A DNA stretch of 29,464 nucleotides, taken from the NCBI GenBank assembly GCA_017548225.1, contig JAFYMV010000074.1, positions 1 through 29,464 of the forward strand. Reading direction: 5' to 3'. Position numbers and translations under genes: made by a program. Below are positions 1-9,064 of this stretch, in pieces. Source of the stretch: Bacteroidaceae bacterium (lineage in GTDB: Bacteria; Bacteroidota; Bacteroidia; Bacteroidales; Bacteroidaceae). The stretch's first letter is position 1. Every line of letters begins with the position of its first letter. Under the pieces are notes generated by a model. The model was not told where the DNA came from and did no database searches. It was given only the letters and a program-made list of their open reading frames with translations.

Positions 1-134
1 AGAAGGGCGATAAGGTGAAGATAAATCAGCCGTTGGGACTCATACGCCCTGATGCTTCGGGGAACTATACCATGCAGTTCCAATTGCGTAAAGATACGCA
101 AAGTCTTAATCCTGAATTATGGGTTGCCTTTTGA
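1..134 (+). CDS. C-terminal end of an M23/EnvC-like murein hydrolase (partial)
   Basis: An open frame enters from the left edge and reads 43 residues (codons from base 3) to a TGA at 132-134. The tail contains GNYTMQFQLRKDTQSLNPELW, which resembles the last strand and closing LNPxxW of M23 (LytM) peptidases of the EnvC type in Bacteroidetes, where a hydrophobic strand and an NP-x-x-W ending finish the beta-sheet fold. The start and catalytic residues lie outside the window, so activity cannot be judged. The next gene begins 33 nt downstream on the same strand with no terminator visible, so the two may be co-transcribed. The family call rests on a short tail and is an inference. Confidence 0.55.
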   Translation, partial: KGDKVKINQPLGLIRPDASGNYTMQFQLRKDTQSLNPELWVAF

Positions 135-167
135 TTGAGGTCGTCCCTTGTTACTGATATATAATAT

Positions 168-1025
168 ATGAATATTAATGATTGCCTTACCCAAGTAGTG
201 AGTGAACTTACCACTCCTAATGCTTGCGATGCGCTTCTCTATCATCATACCGATGGACATGCCTTGCCCTCGCTCGATAGGTTGAATGAGGTTATCGGCC
301 TATGTCGTGCCATCCTTTTCCCTGGTTACTTCGGACACTCAGGTGTCAGTAGCCATACGATAGCTTATCACACGGGTGTCAATGTGGAGAGCCTCTTTTA
401 TAAGCTTACCGAACAGATACAGGCGGGGTTGTGCTTCGATGAAGAGCAGGAGTCGGCCGATGCTGCTGCTATTGCAAGTCAGTTTATTGAACGCTTGCCT
501 CACCTACGCCGCTTGCTTGCCACTGATGTGGTGGCAGCTTACGAGGGTGACCCGGCTGCTACCAGCTATGGTGAGGTAATCAGTTGCTATCCTGCCATTC
601 GGGCTATCAGCAACTATCGCATAGCTCATGAATTGCACTTATTGGGTGTTCCGCTCATACCTCGTATTATCACCGAAATGGCTCATAGTGAGACGGGTGT
701 CGATATACATCCAGCTGCTACTATTGGCAGCCATTTTACGATAGACCATGGTACTGGTGTGGTTATCGGTGCTACCAGTATTCTAGGGAATCATGTGAAA
801 CTTTATCAAGGTGTTACTTTGGGCGCCAAAAGCTTTCCTCTTGATGAACAAGGCAATCCCATTAAGGGTATTGACCGTCATCCCATCCTTGAGGACAATG
901 TGATAGTATACAGTAATAGTACAATCCTTGGGCGCATCACCATTGGAAAGGATGCAGTCATTGGTGGTAATGTGTGGGTAACCGAAGATGTGGAGCCTGG
1001 TGCTAAAGTGCTGCAGCGTAGGTAG
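168..1025 (+). CDS. cysE: Serine O-acetyltransferase (CysE/EpsC type)
   Basis: This is a 285-residue enzyme that should transfer acetyl from acetyl-CoA to L-serine, the first step of cysteine synthesis in the cytoplasm. Residues 1 to about 165 are the helical N-terminal domain. From about 175 hexapeptide-repeat sequence (left-handed beta-helix) begins, with DIHPAATIG, DHGTGVVIG and YQGVTLGA. By alignment with E. coli CysE (D143, H158, H193) the active-site residues are D179, H194 and H238; this mapping is mine. Between 221 and 236 there is an insertion (FPLDEQGNPIKG) relative to E. coli that I recall from the longer Bacteroidetes enzymes. The ATG at 168 follows an AT-rich leader. The gene stands alone or with the hydrolase upstream; no cysK follows. 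The family is secure, the exact symbol less so. Confidence 0.92.
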   Translation: MNINDCLTQVVSELTTPNACDALLYHHTDGHALPSLDRLNEVIGLCRAILFPGYFGHSGVSSHTIAYHTGVNVESLFYKLTEQIQAGLCFDEEQESADAAAIASQFIERLPHLRRLLATDVVAAYEGDPAATSYGEVISCYPAIRAISNYRIAHELHLLGVPLIPRIITEMAHSETGVDIHPAATIGSHFTIDHGTGVVIGATSILGNHVKLYQGVTLGAKSFPLDEQGNPIKGIDRHPILEDNVIVYSNSTILGRITIGKDAVIGGNVWVTEDVEPGAKVLQRR

Positions 1026-1059
1026 GTCGTCTGTATTCATCTCGAATCTTTTAAAGAAA

Positions 1060-1091
1060 TTTGCGTCAATGAGGAAAGCTTCATATCTTTG
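1060..1091 (+). promoter_or_regulatory. Bacteroidetes-type promoter for the GH95 genes
   Basis: TTTG at 1060-1063, a 20-nt spacer and TATCTTTG at 1084-1091 match the Bacteroidetes -33/-7 consensus (TTTG and TAnnTTTG) exactly. Transcription would start about 50 nt before the ATG at 1149. No comparable site lies between the two GH95 genes, so this promoter may serve both. Confidence 0.65.
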
Positions 1092-1148
1092 TAATCACTA
1101 TAGGATAGGAACAAACAATAAAATAAACTCTTCAAATCTTCTGTAACC

Positions 1149-3695
1149 ATGAAAAGAATCCACTCCGCACTTGTTGCGTTATTGTGTCTAGCTTTTACAA
1201 CCCAAGTGGTGTATGCTCAAAGCTATCACGAGGTGTCGTCAATCCAAGGTGTTGGCAACTATTCTCCTAAGAATCCTAATACGTTGTGGTATACTACTTC
1301 GTCAACGGCTACAGGGGTGAACTACCCGTGGATGGAGTATGCACTCCCTCTCGGTAATGGTGAACTCGGTTGTATGGTGTTTGGTGGTGTAGCTCATGAG
1401 GAGTTGCAGTTCAATGAGAAAACTCTTTGGAGTGGTCCGGCCAATGTTGTTGGTGCTGCCAGTGGTAATCGTACGTTCATGAATTTTGGTTCGCTTATCA
1501 TCGCCAATAAGGATGCTTCTATTTGTGATGGCGTTACGGACTATGTTCGCTACCTTGACATCGAAGAGGGTATTGCTGGTGTGGAGTTCAAGAATATGAA
1601 TGGGACCAAGCAGGTGCGCAAATACTTCAGCTCAGCTCCTGATCAAGTAATTGCAGGCCAGTACAAAAGTGAGGGCGCTGATAAATTAAGTCTGGTGTTC
1701 AGTCTCAACTCGGGTGAAGGTATCAATGCTAGTGAGGTCGTATACGAGGGGAATACTGCTTCATTCTCTGGTGCGATGACTGTAAGGTATGCGGCTCGCC
1801 TACATGTGATGGCTGACGAAAATGCTACGATAACTGCTACAGTCGATGGCATCACTGTGGAGAATGCCGTTGAGGTGACCTTCTACTTGAAGGGGGCTAC
1901 CAACTTCAATGGTGACATGGAGGTGCTTGATAACTATTTTACCGATGAAACCATCGAAGAGGTGGATGCCAAAGTAAAGGAGGGTATTGAGATGGCTGCT
2001 GCCAAGGGCTTTGAGGCTGTTGAGGCTGCCCATGTGGCCGATTTTGTGAGTATCACCAGTCGCATGACCTTCAACCTTGGCCTTGAAACTCCAAAGGTGG
2101 ATACCAAGACTTTGATAGATAGTTACTATCCCAACAATAAGGAGGGTAACAGCAAGGAGAACGACCATCTATTCCTCGAACAATTGTATTTCCACTATGG
2201 TCGCTATTTGGCTATCAGCTCAAACCGTAAGCCTATCGCTGCTCCCAACAACCTGCAGGGTATATGGAACGATCGTGGCGCTGATTCGCCTTGGAATTCT
2301 GATGTGCATACCAACATCAATATCCAGATGAACTATTGGCCTACTGAGATTACTAACCTTAGCGACCTACACAAGCCTTTCGTGAACTTTATCATTCGTG
2401 GAGCACAAAGCGAGGGTTGGAAAAAGGTAGGTGAGCGTTACAACGACGGCTATGGCTGGAGCGTGCTCACCGAATCGTCACTCTACAACAGTATGAGTAC
2501 TTGGGGAGATAACTATCTTGTTGCTAATGTATGGTATACTAGTCACCTATGGATGCACTATCGCTATACACAGGATAAGGAGTTCTTGAAAAAAGCCTTT
2601 CCAGTGATGTGGAGTGCGGCAGAGTTCTGGTTTCATCGCTTGATTGAGGATCGCGGGTTTGACAATACGGAAGATGAGCAGGCTAATGTGCGCAACTATC
2701 ATACTCCCTATAAGTTTGCCCCTGACGGCACATTTGTAGCACCTAATGAGTTTAGTGCTGAGCAACATGATAATCAAACCGAAGATGGTACAGCGCATGC
2801 ACAGCAGATGATATATTATCTCTTCACAAACATCAAGGAGGCTATTGATATCCTTGGAGCCAAGAAATTGGGCTTGACGGCAGTTGATATCGACAAGCTT
2901 GACTACTACCTCGAAAAGACCGACCGTGGTTTACATACCGAGATTTATACTGGTGCATGGGGTGAGACCTATAATGGCGTGAAGAAGGGTGACCAACTCC
3001 TCCGCGAGTGGAAGTATACTCCGTATGATATATCTAACGACCGCGGGCATCGTCACATGTCGCATGTAATGGCTCTTTTCCCCATGGACCAAATTACTCC
3101 CGAGAGTGAGTATTTTGTTCCTGCCGTAAACTCGCTCAAATTACGTGGTGATGTTGCGACGGGTTGGTCAATGGGTTGGAAAGTGAACCTTTGGGCGCGT
3201 GCTCAGGATGGCGACCATGCTCACCTCATTATCAAGAATGCTTTAAAACACTCTACTTCGTATGGTGTCAATGCTTGGGCAGGAGGTATCTACTATAATC
3301 TCTTTGACTCGCACGCTCCATTCCAGATTGATGGTAACTTCGGAGTATGTTCGGGTATAGCCGAAATGTTGATGCAGAGTGCACATGGCTATATTAATAT
3401 ATTACCAGCACTGCCTGCCGTATGGGAAGATAAAGGTGCGGTGACTGGCATGAAGGCTATGGGTAATTTTACCGTAGATTTTGATTGGAAGGATGGCAAG
3501 TGCCAGCAGGTGAAGATTGTGAGCCATACAGGAGCAAAACTTCGCGTTCGCTGTGTCCGTGGTGCTGTTAGTACTGCTGAAGCTAAAGTTACAGTTAATG
3601 GAAAGAAGGTGAAGGTGAAAGTTGACGAACATGGTATTGCTACCATCCCCTGCAAGAAGGGCTGCTCTGTAGAGATTGATTATGCGGGGCGTTAA
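1149..3695 (+). CDS. Secreted GH95 alpha-L-fucosidase, short form
   Basis: This 848-residue protein starts with a signal peptide (1-24, ending VYAQ). It is predicted to hydrolyse terminal alpha-1,2-linked L-fucose, or L-galactose, from glycans in the periplasm or at the cell surface. The N-terminal beta domain begins near 45 (PWMEYALPLGNGELG, LQFNEKTLWSGP) and the (alpha/alpha)6 barrel follows from about 330. Mapping to Bifidobacterium AfcA (N421, N423, E566, D766) by eye suggests N389 and N391 in HTNINIQMNYWP, E538 in SAEQH and D728 in FQIDGNFG. HRHMSH at 634-639 is also typical. The acid motif usually reads SPEH, so SAEQ is a variant. No lectin domain or sorting tail is present. It is 46 nt upstream of a longer paralogue with a colinear catalytic part. 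Fucosidase versus galactosidase specificity cannot be settled from sequence. Confidence 0.9.
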   Translation: MKRIHSALVALLCLAFTTQVVYAQSYHEVSSIQGVGNYSPKNPNTLWYTTSSTATGVNYPWMEYALPLGNGELGCMVFGGVAHEELQFNEKTLWSGPANVVGAASGNRTFMNFGSLIIANKDASICDGVTDYVRYLDIEEGIAGVEFKNMNGTKQVRKYFSSAPDQVIAGQYKSEGADKLSLVFSLNSGEGINASEVVYEGNTASFSGAMTVRYAARLHVMADENATITATVDGITVENAVEVTFYLKGATNFNGDMEVLDNYFTDETIEEVDAKVKEGIEMAAAKGFEAVEAAHVADFVSITSRMTFNLGLETPKVDTKTLIDSYYPNNKEGNSKENDHLFLEQLYFHYGRYLAISSNRKPIAAPNNLQGIWNDRGADSPWNSDVHTNINIQMNYWPTEITNLSDLHKPFVNFIIRGAQSEGWKKVGERYNDGYGWSVLTESSLYNSMSTWGDNYLVANVWYTSHLWMHYRYTQDKEFLKKAFPVMWSAAEFWFHRLIEDRGFDNTEDEQANVRNYHTPYKFAPDGTFVAPNEFSAEQHDNQTEDGTAHAQQMIYYLFTNIKEAIDILGAKKLGLTAVDIDKLDYYLEKTDRGLHTEIYTGAWGETYNGVKKGDQLLREWKYTPYDISNDRGHRHMSHVMALFPMDQITPESEYFVPAVNSLKLRGDVATGWSMGWKVNLWARAQDGDHAHLIIKNALKHSTSYGVNAWAGGIYYNLFDSHAPFQIDGNFGVCSGIAEMLMQSAHGYINILPALPAVWEDKGAVTGMKAMGNFTVDFDWKDGKCQQVKIVSHTGAKLRVRCVRGAVSTAEAKVTVNGKKVKVKVDEHGIATIPCKKGCSVEIDYAGR
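1239..3662 (+). repeat. Catalytic-region duplication, copy A
   Basis: Codons 31-838 of the first GH95 gene align without any insertion or deletion to codons 383-1190 of the second (4888-7311), at an offset of 3649 nt. Long protein blocks are identical, while many third positions differ. This indicates duplication followed by purifying selection rather than a fresh copy. Confidence 0.85.
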
Positions 3696-3741
3696 TTTTT
3701 TCCAATAAAAATAGTGTAAACCATAAAAATATACATTCGCC

Positions 3742-6700
3742 ATGAGAAAAATATTTCTGATACTTGTGACTATCTTGTGCACACAATTGGTTGCACAAAC
3801 AACCGTGACAGACTTGTCTCAACTGAGCAATGAGAAGGTGTATACTTTGCGGAGTGAACGTGCGTTCTTGCTCTACAGCGCGGCTTTGCCGAGTGAAATA
3901 TGTTCGAGTAATGGTAAGTCTGTAGGTTCAGTGGGGTATTCATTAACTGACTCTAACCAACAGTTCCGCATCGAGAAGAACGGGGCTAACTACTACCTAT
4001 TTAGCGAAGGTGCAGGCAAATATGTAGGTGCCAATGGTAACTTTACAGAGACTCCATCGGCAGCTCTGTCGCTGACTAAAAGAAGTGGAAACTATCCTTG
4101 GATGCTTACAGTTGGTGGGCAGGGACTTAATTCACAAGATAGAGGACAGACTAATTCGGGCATCGTCGTTAATAGTTGGACTACAGCTGATGCTGGCAAT
4201 TGCTACCAACTTGCAGAGGCTGTGGCCAAGGCCAAGGTTTACTCGCTTACAGTGCTCGGTGCCGATGGCGGCATAACCTTTGATGACAGGCATTACCAGG
4301 ATGGCGATACCATTGAAATTAACAAGCCTATCAAGAATACTAGTTTTACGGCAACTCCTATTGACGGGAAGATTGCTATTGTAAGCATCGATGGCCTGGA
4401 TATCTATGTGAGCTATATGGATGCTGCTACCAAGTTCTACACGATGCGTGGAGGACATGGGGGTTATGTAAGCTTGGGAAGTGGTTACACTGAAGGGGGC
4501 AATCTGTTGCTTTCTAAGACCGATGCTCCGAAGGATAACAAAGGCCTTTGGGCTTTTGTATCTGTAAATGGTGGATACAAGGTGTATAATTATTCTACTG
4601 GTCTTTCTAAAGTGTTGGGCTTTACTGGCAGTGAGGCTGCTGCTCGCGCCACTATGGTAGCTCCTGACGTTACTACGCATACCACCACCTTTGAAGGAAA
4701 TGTTAAATTTGATGGTACTGCAGGATATATAAAACTGAAAGGTACAGGTAATTATTGGAACAAACGTGATAAATACCTAGCACTTTGGGGTTGTGGAAAC
4801 GAGCCTGCAGGTGACACTGGTAGCCAATTTTATCTTAGCGAAGCTGATTATGTAAGCTATCCCGATGAATACATTCATGAGATTACTGACATCACTGGCG
4901 TAAGCACTTACGAGCCCAAGAACCCCAACACCTTGTGGTATACTACCTCTGCAGAGGCTACAGGTGTTAGCTATCCTTGGATGGAGTATGCACTTCCTTT
5001 GGGTAATGGTGAACTCGGTTGTATGGTCTTCGGTGGTGTAGCTCATGAAGAGTTGCAGTTCAACGAGAAGACTCTCTGGAGTGGTCCCGCCAACACGATA
5101 GGTGTAGGTGGTGGTAATCGTACCTTTATGAACTTTGGTTCACTCATCATTGCCAATAAGGATGCATCCATTTGGGATGGTGTGACCGACTATGTACGCT
5201 ATCTTGATATCGAGGAGGGAATTGCTGGTGTGGAATTCAAGAATGCCAACGGTACCAAGCAGGTGCGCAAATATTTCAGCTCTGCTCCTGACCAGGTAAT
5301 CGCAGGTCAGTATAAGAGTGTGGGCGATGATATGCTGAATCTTGTCTTCAGTCTTGAAGCAGGATCAGGAATCAATGCCAGCAACGTAGTTTATGAAGGT
5401 AACACTGCGGCATTCTCTGGTGCCATGACGGTGAAATATGCAGCACGTCTGCACGTTGTTGCAAACGAAGGCGCCGAGGTGGTAGCTACATCCACCGGTA
5501 TCAGCGTGAATAATGCCTCTGAGGTGACCTTCTATCTTAAGGGGGCTACCAACTTCAATGGAGATATGGAGGTGCTCAATAATTATTTCACCGAAGAGTC
5601 TGTTGCTGATATCGGCAACAAGGTGGAGTCTGCTATTGAGTCTGCTATCGATAAAGGGTTCGAAGCTGTGGAAGATGATCACGTGGCTGATTTTACCGCT
5701 ATTACTAAACGCATGACCTTTGATCTTGGGCTTACTACTCCGAAGGTAGATACCAAAACTTTGATTGACAACTATTATCCCAACAATGGGAATGCTGATA
5801 GTAAGGAGAATGATCATCTTTTCCTTGAGCAACTCTATTTCCACTATGGTCGCTACTTGGCAATCAGTTCAAACCGCAAGCCTATTGCAGCTCCTAACAA
5901 CTTGCAGGGTATTTGGAACGATCGCGGTACTAATTCTCCTTGGAACTCGGATGTGCACACCAATATCAATATTCAGATGAACTATTGGCCCACTGAGATC
6001 ACTAACCTCAGTGATTTGCATAAGCCTTTCGTGAACTTTATTATCCGTGGAGCACAAAGTGCTGGTTGGAAGGAAGTTGGTAAGCGCTACAACGATGGTT
6101 ATGGATGGAGCGTACTCACCGAAACCTCACTTTATAATAGTATGAGTACTTGGGGTGATAACTACCTTGTAGCCAATGTATGGTATACTAGCCACTTGTG
6201 GACACATTGGCGCTATACTCAAGATAAGGAGTTCTTAAAGAAAGCTTTCCCTGTAATGTGGGATTGTGCAGAGTTCTGGTTTCACCGTTTGATCGAGGAC
6301 CGTGGTTTCGACAATACAAAGGACGAACAGGCCAATGTAAAGAACTATCACACTCCTTATAAATATGATCCCGATGGTACATTTGTTGCTCCTAATGAGT
6401 TCAGTGCTGAGCAGCACGATAACCAAACGGAGGATGGTACAGCTCATGCTCAGCAGATGATTTACTATCTCTTTACCAACCTTAAGGAGGCTATTGAGAT
6501 ACTCGGTGCTGACCAGTTGGATATCACGGCAGAGGATATTGCTAAACTCGATCTTTATCTTGAAAAGACTGACCAGGGTTTGCATACCGAAACATATACA
6601 GGTGCTTGGGGTGAAACCTATAATGGCGTAAAGAAAGGAGAGAAGCTCCTTCGCGAATGGAAGTATACTCCGTTTGATATCTCTAACGATCGTGGTCACC

Positions 6701-7470
6701 GTCACATGTCGCACATGATGGCTCTCTTTCCCATGGACCAGATTACTCCCGAGAGCGAATTCTTTACACCCGCAGTGAATTCACTCAAACTCCGTGGCGA
6801 TGCTGCTACAGGTTGGTCAATGGGTTGGAAGGTGAACCTTTGGGCGCGCGCTCAAGATGGAGACCATGCTCATATTATCATCAAGAACGCGTTGAAACAC
6901 TCTACTGATTATGGTACTAATGCTGGTGCTGGTGGTATCTATTACAACCTCTTTGACTCACATGCTCCGTTCCAGATTGATGGTAACTTTGGTGTATGTT
7001 CAGGTGTTGCTGAAATGCTTATGCAGAGCGCACATGGTTATATCAATGTGTTGCCCGCATTGCCCGCAGTATGGGAAGCGCAAGGTAAGGTTGCTGGCAT
7101 GAAAGCCATGGGTAACTTTACAGTAGGATTCCAATGGCAGGCAGGTAAGTGTGAGGCAATCCGTATTCAGAGCCATGCAGGTGCAAAACTTCGCGTTCGT
7201 TGTGCGCGTGGCGCGAAGTCAATGTCTGAAGCTACAGTGTTTGTAAATGGTGTTGCGACCGATGTGGCAGTTGATGCGAATGGTATAGCAACTATTCCTT
7301 GCAAGAAGGGTGATAATGTGGTGATCGAATTTGTAGAGGGGGCTGACATAGTTACTCCCAAAGTTGAAAAAAAAAGCACAAAAATCTATTCTCTCGACGG
7401 TCGTCAAGTAACTAAAATGCAGCCTAAAACCATCTATATTGTTGATGGAAAGAAGGTGATGATCCCGTAA
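3742..7470 (+). CDS. Secreted multidomain GH95 alpha-L-fucosidase, long form with lectin-like N-terminus
   Basis: This is a 1242-residue paralogue of the gene upstream. A signal peptide (1-19, ending LVAQ) is followed by about 360 extra residues. Residues 30-158 and 230-366 both look like ricin-type or beta-trefoil carbohydrate-binding folds (VYTLRSE...YLFSEGAGKYVGA; FYTMRGGHGGYVSLG), and 165-228 resembles a small beta-sandwich linker common in Bacteroidales secreted proteins. The GH95 part spans about 383-1190, with predicted catalytic residues N741, N743, E890 and D1080. The last 30 residues (KIYSLDGRQV...IYIVDGKKVMIP) resemble the short C-terminal sorting domain of the type IX pathway, so surface export or anchoring is plausible. 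The family call is firm; lectin fold and sorting route are inferences. The spacing suggests an operon with the first copy. Confidence 0.9.
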   Translation: MRKIFLILVTILCTQLVAQTTVTDLSQLSNEKVYTLRSERAFLLYSAALPSEICSSNGKSVGSVGYSLTDSNQQFRIEKNGANYYLFSEGAGKYVGANGNFTETPSAALSLTKRSGNYPWMLTVGGQGLNSQDRGQTNSGIVVNSWTTADAGNCYQLAEAVAKAKVYSLTVLGADGGITFDDRHYQDGDTIEINKPIKNTSFTATPIDGKIAIVSIDGLDIYVSYMDAATKFYTMRGGHGGYVSLGSGYTEGGNLLLSKTDAPKDNKGLWAFVSVNGGYKVYNYSTGLSKVLGFTGSEAAARATMVAPDVTTHTTTFEGNVKFDGTAGYIKLKGTGNYWNKRDKYLALWGCGNEPAGDTGSQFYLSEADYVSYPDEYIHEITDITGVSTYEPKNPNTLWYTTSAEATGVSYPWMEYALPLGNGELGCMVFGGVAHEELQFNEKTLWSGPANTIGVGGGNRTFMNFGSLIIANKDASIWDGVTDYVRYLDIEEGIAGVEFKNANGTKQVRKYFSSAPDQVIAGQYKSVGDDMLNLVFSLEAGSGINASNVVYEGNTAAFSGAMTVKYAARLHVVANEGAEVVATSTGISVNNASEVTFYLKGATNFNGDMEVLNNYFTEESVADIGNKVESAIESAIDKGFEAVEDDHVADFTAITKRMTFDLGLTTPKVDTKTLIDNYYPNNGNADSKENDHLFLEQLYFHYGRYLAISSNRKPIAAPNNLQGIWNDRGTNSPWNSDVHTNINIQMNYWPTEITNLSDLHKPFVNFIIRGAQSAGWKEVGKRYNDGYGWSVLTETSLYNSMSTWGDNYLVANVWYTSHLWTHWRYTQDKEFLKKAFPVMWDCAEFWFHRLIEDRGFDNTKDEQANVKNYHTPYKYDPDGTFVAPNEFSAEQHDNQTEDGTAHAQQMIYYLFTNLKEAIEILGADQLDITAEDIAKLDLYLEKTDQGLHTETYTGAWGETYNGVKKGEKLLREWKYTPFDISNDRGHRHMSHMMALFPMDQITPESEFFTPAVNSLKLRGDAATGWSMGWKVNLWARAQDGDHAHIIIKNALKHSTDYGTNAGAGGIYYNLFDSHAPFQIDGNFGVCSGVAEMLMQSAHGYINVLPALPAVWEAQGKVAGMKAMGNFTVGFQWQAGKCEAIRIQSHAGAKLRVRCARGAKSMSEATVFVNGVATDVAVDANGIATIPCKKGDNVVIEFVEGADIVTPKVEKKSTKIYSLDGRQVTKMQPKTIYIVDGKKVMIP
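4888..7311 (+). repeat. Catalytic-region duplication, copy B
   Basis: This is the partner of copy A at 1239-3662. The two 808-codon blocks are colinear throughout. Example differences are SICDG versus SIWDG near copy A residue 126 and WMHYRYTQ versus WTHWRYTQ near residue 470. The lectin-like region and the C-terminal tail lie outside the duplicated block. Confidence 0.85.
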
Positions 7471-7493
7471 GAATTGAATTTTAACTAGATTAG

Positions 7494-7528
7494 ACAAGGG
7501 AGGAGTCGTATGATTCCTCCCTTGTTTG
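7494..7528 (+). terminator. Intrinsic terminator after the GH95 pair
   Basis: A perfect 11-bp stem pairs ACAAGGGAGGA (7494-7504) with TCCTCCCTTGT (7515-7525) around a 10-nt loop. The T-rich tail is short and interrupted. It ends the fucosidase unit before the next promoter at 7565. Confidence 0.7.
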
Positions 7529-7564
7529 TGTGCTTGTCCGATAGGATAAAAAATATTAAAATAT

Positions 7565-7595
7565 TTTGTACTCCTCTCACTTTGTCGTATTTTTG
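7565..7595 (+). promoter_or_regulatory. Promoter of the PPIase-SurA-OstA-MutL operon
   Basis: TTTG at 7565-7568, a 19-nt spacer and TATTTTTG at 7588-7595 fit the Bacteroidetes consensus exactly. It lies about 40 nt before the first start codon, with an A-rich leader. I see no other good match in front of the five following genes, which are overlapping or closely spaced. Confidence 0.65.
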
Positions 7596-7636
7596 TGGAA
7601 CATTAGTATTACAAAAGAAAATAAGACAAAAAAGAT

Positions 7637-9064
7637 ATGAAGAAACTATTATCGGCCCTTTGCGCTGTAGCTGTAGCGCTGCCAATGTTGGCACAAGTTA
7701 ATGACCCTATAGTAATGACCATTAATGGTGAGGATGTTACTCGCTCGGAGTTTGAGTATTCGTACAACAAAAACAATACAGACTTGGTCATTGATAAGGC
7801 TTCGCTTGATGAGTATGTAGAACTCTTTGTGAACTATAAGCTTAAGGTTGCTGCAGCCAAAGATGCACAACTTGATACGGTAGCTGCTTTTTTGAAGGAG
7901 GTGGCTGATTATCGTGCTCAACAAGCAGAAGAGTATCTACTTGATTCTGCATTTATTGAAGAGGAGGCTCATAAGACTTATGACGCAACAGTGAAGAATA
8001 TCGGTCCTGATGGTTTGTTCCAGGCATCTCATATCCTTATTCGTTTGTCGCAACAGGCTTCGGCTGCTGATCAGGCACGCGCAGAACAGCTCATAGACTC
8101 GCTCTATATGGAGTTGAAAAAAGGTGCTGATTTTGCAGAGATGGCCAGATTGTATTCCGAAGATCCGGGAAGTGCACGAGATGGTGGTATGTTGCCATGG
8201 CTTTTCAAGGGACAACTACTTAAGGAGTTTGAGGAAGTGGCATTGGCTATGCAGCCTGGAGAGTTGAGTCGTCCCGTACTTTCTCCCGTTGGTTACCATA
8301 TTATATATATGAATGGTCGTAAGCAGTTTGAACCCTATGAGTATCATCGTGAAGGCATACATCAGTTCTTGGAACAACGAGGAATACGAATTCAAGCAAA
8401 GCGATCAATGGGTAAGAAATTGGCCGCTCAGATGGGTGGTGGCATCACTCCACAACAAGCGCTTGAGCGTGCAGAGTCTGAACTTGATACTAAGTATCCC
8501 GAATTTGGTTTCTTGATGAAGGAGTTCTATGAAGGCTCGTTGCTTTATGAAATCAGTGTACGAGAGGTGTGGAACAAGGCTGCTAATGATGAGAAAGGCT
8601 TGGAGAAATATTTCAAGAAGAACAAGAAGAACTATCGCTATGACGAGCCAGTGTATCGTGGACTTGTGGTACATTGCATATCAGAAGATGTATTGAGTCA
8701 GGTAAAGAAGGTTGTAAAAAAGCAACCGCAAGAGGAGTGGGTGAAGATTATTCGTTCCACTTTTAATAGTGATTCTTTGATGCAAGTGCGCATGATACGC
8801 GGTCCTTTCACTGTGGGTAAGAATGTGTATGCAGACTATTATGCCTTTGGAAAAGGTGAACGCCCCGAAGCTGTGGCTTCATTGCCTTTTACGGGTATTG
8901 TAGGTAAATTGCAGAAGAAAGGTCCTGACACATATGCGGATGTGCGTGGAGAGGTTACTGCAGATTATCAAAACTTTTTGGAGCGGTTGTGGGTTAAGGA
9001 GTTGCGAAAGAAATATACAGTGGTGCTTTACCCCGAAGCGTTAGCAACAGTTAATCAACATTGA
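7637..9064 (+). CDS. Periplasmic PpiC-type peptidyl-prolyl cis-trans isomerase
   Basis: This 475-residue exported protein has a signal peptide (1-20, ending MLAQ), then a SurA-N-like helical segment (about 22-125). A parvulin (PpiC) domain covers about 128-229, with QASHILIRL, FAEMARLYSEDPGSARDGG and VGYHIIYMNGRK, the usual hallmarks of an active rotamase. The remaining half (330-460) is probably a degenerate second parvulin-like region and a closing helix. The likely role is folding or escorting outer-membrane proteins across the periplasm. It is the first gene of the operon and its TGA overlaps the next ATG by one base. Members of this family in Bacteroidales usually sit upstream of surA, as here. 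The substrates are unknown. Confidence 0.88.
   Translation: MKKLLSALCAVAVALPMLAQVNDPIVMTINGEDVTRSEFEYSYNKNNTDLVIDKASLDEYVELFVNYKLKVAAAKDAQLDTVAAFLKEVADYRAQQAEEYLLDSAFIEEEAHKTYDATVKNIGPDGLFQASHILIRLSQQASAADQARAEQLIDSLYMELKKGADFAEMARLYSEDPGSARDGGMLPWLFKGQLLKEFEEVALAMQPGELSRPVLSPVGYHIIYMNGRKQFEPYEYHREGIHQFLEQRGIRIQAKRSMGKKLAAQMGGGITPQQALERAESELDTKYPEFGFLMKEFYEGSLLYEISVREVWNKAANDEKGLEKYFKKNKKNYRYDEPVYRGLVVHCISEDVLSQVKKVVKKQPQEEWVKIIRSTFNSDSLMQVRMIRGPFTVGKNVYADYYAFGKGERPEAVASLPFTGIVGKLQKKGPDTYADVRGEVTADYQNFLERLWVKELRKKYTVVLYPEALATVNQH

Noticed and set aside
4132..4680. A 182-codon minus-strand open frame inside the long GH95 gene
   Set aside because: It is a shadow of the coding frame, without a credible start signal or recognisable domain.
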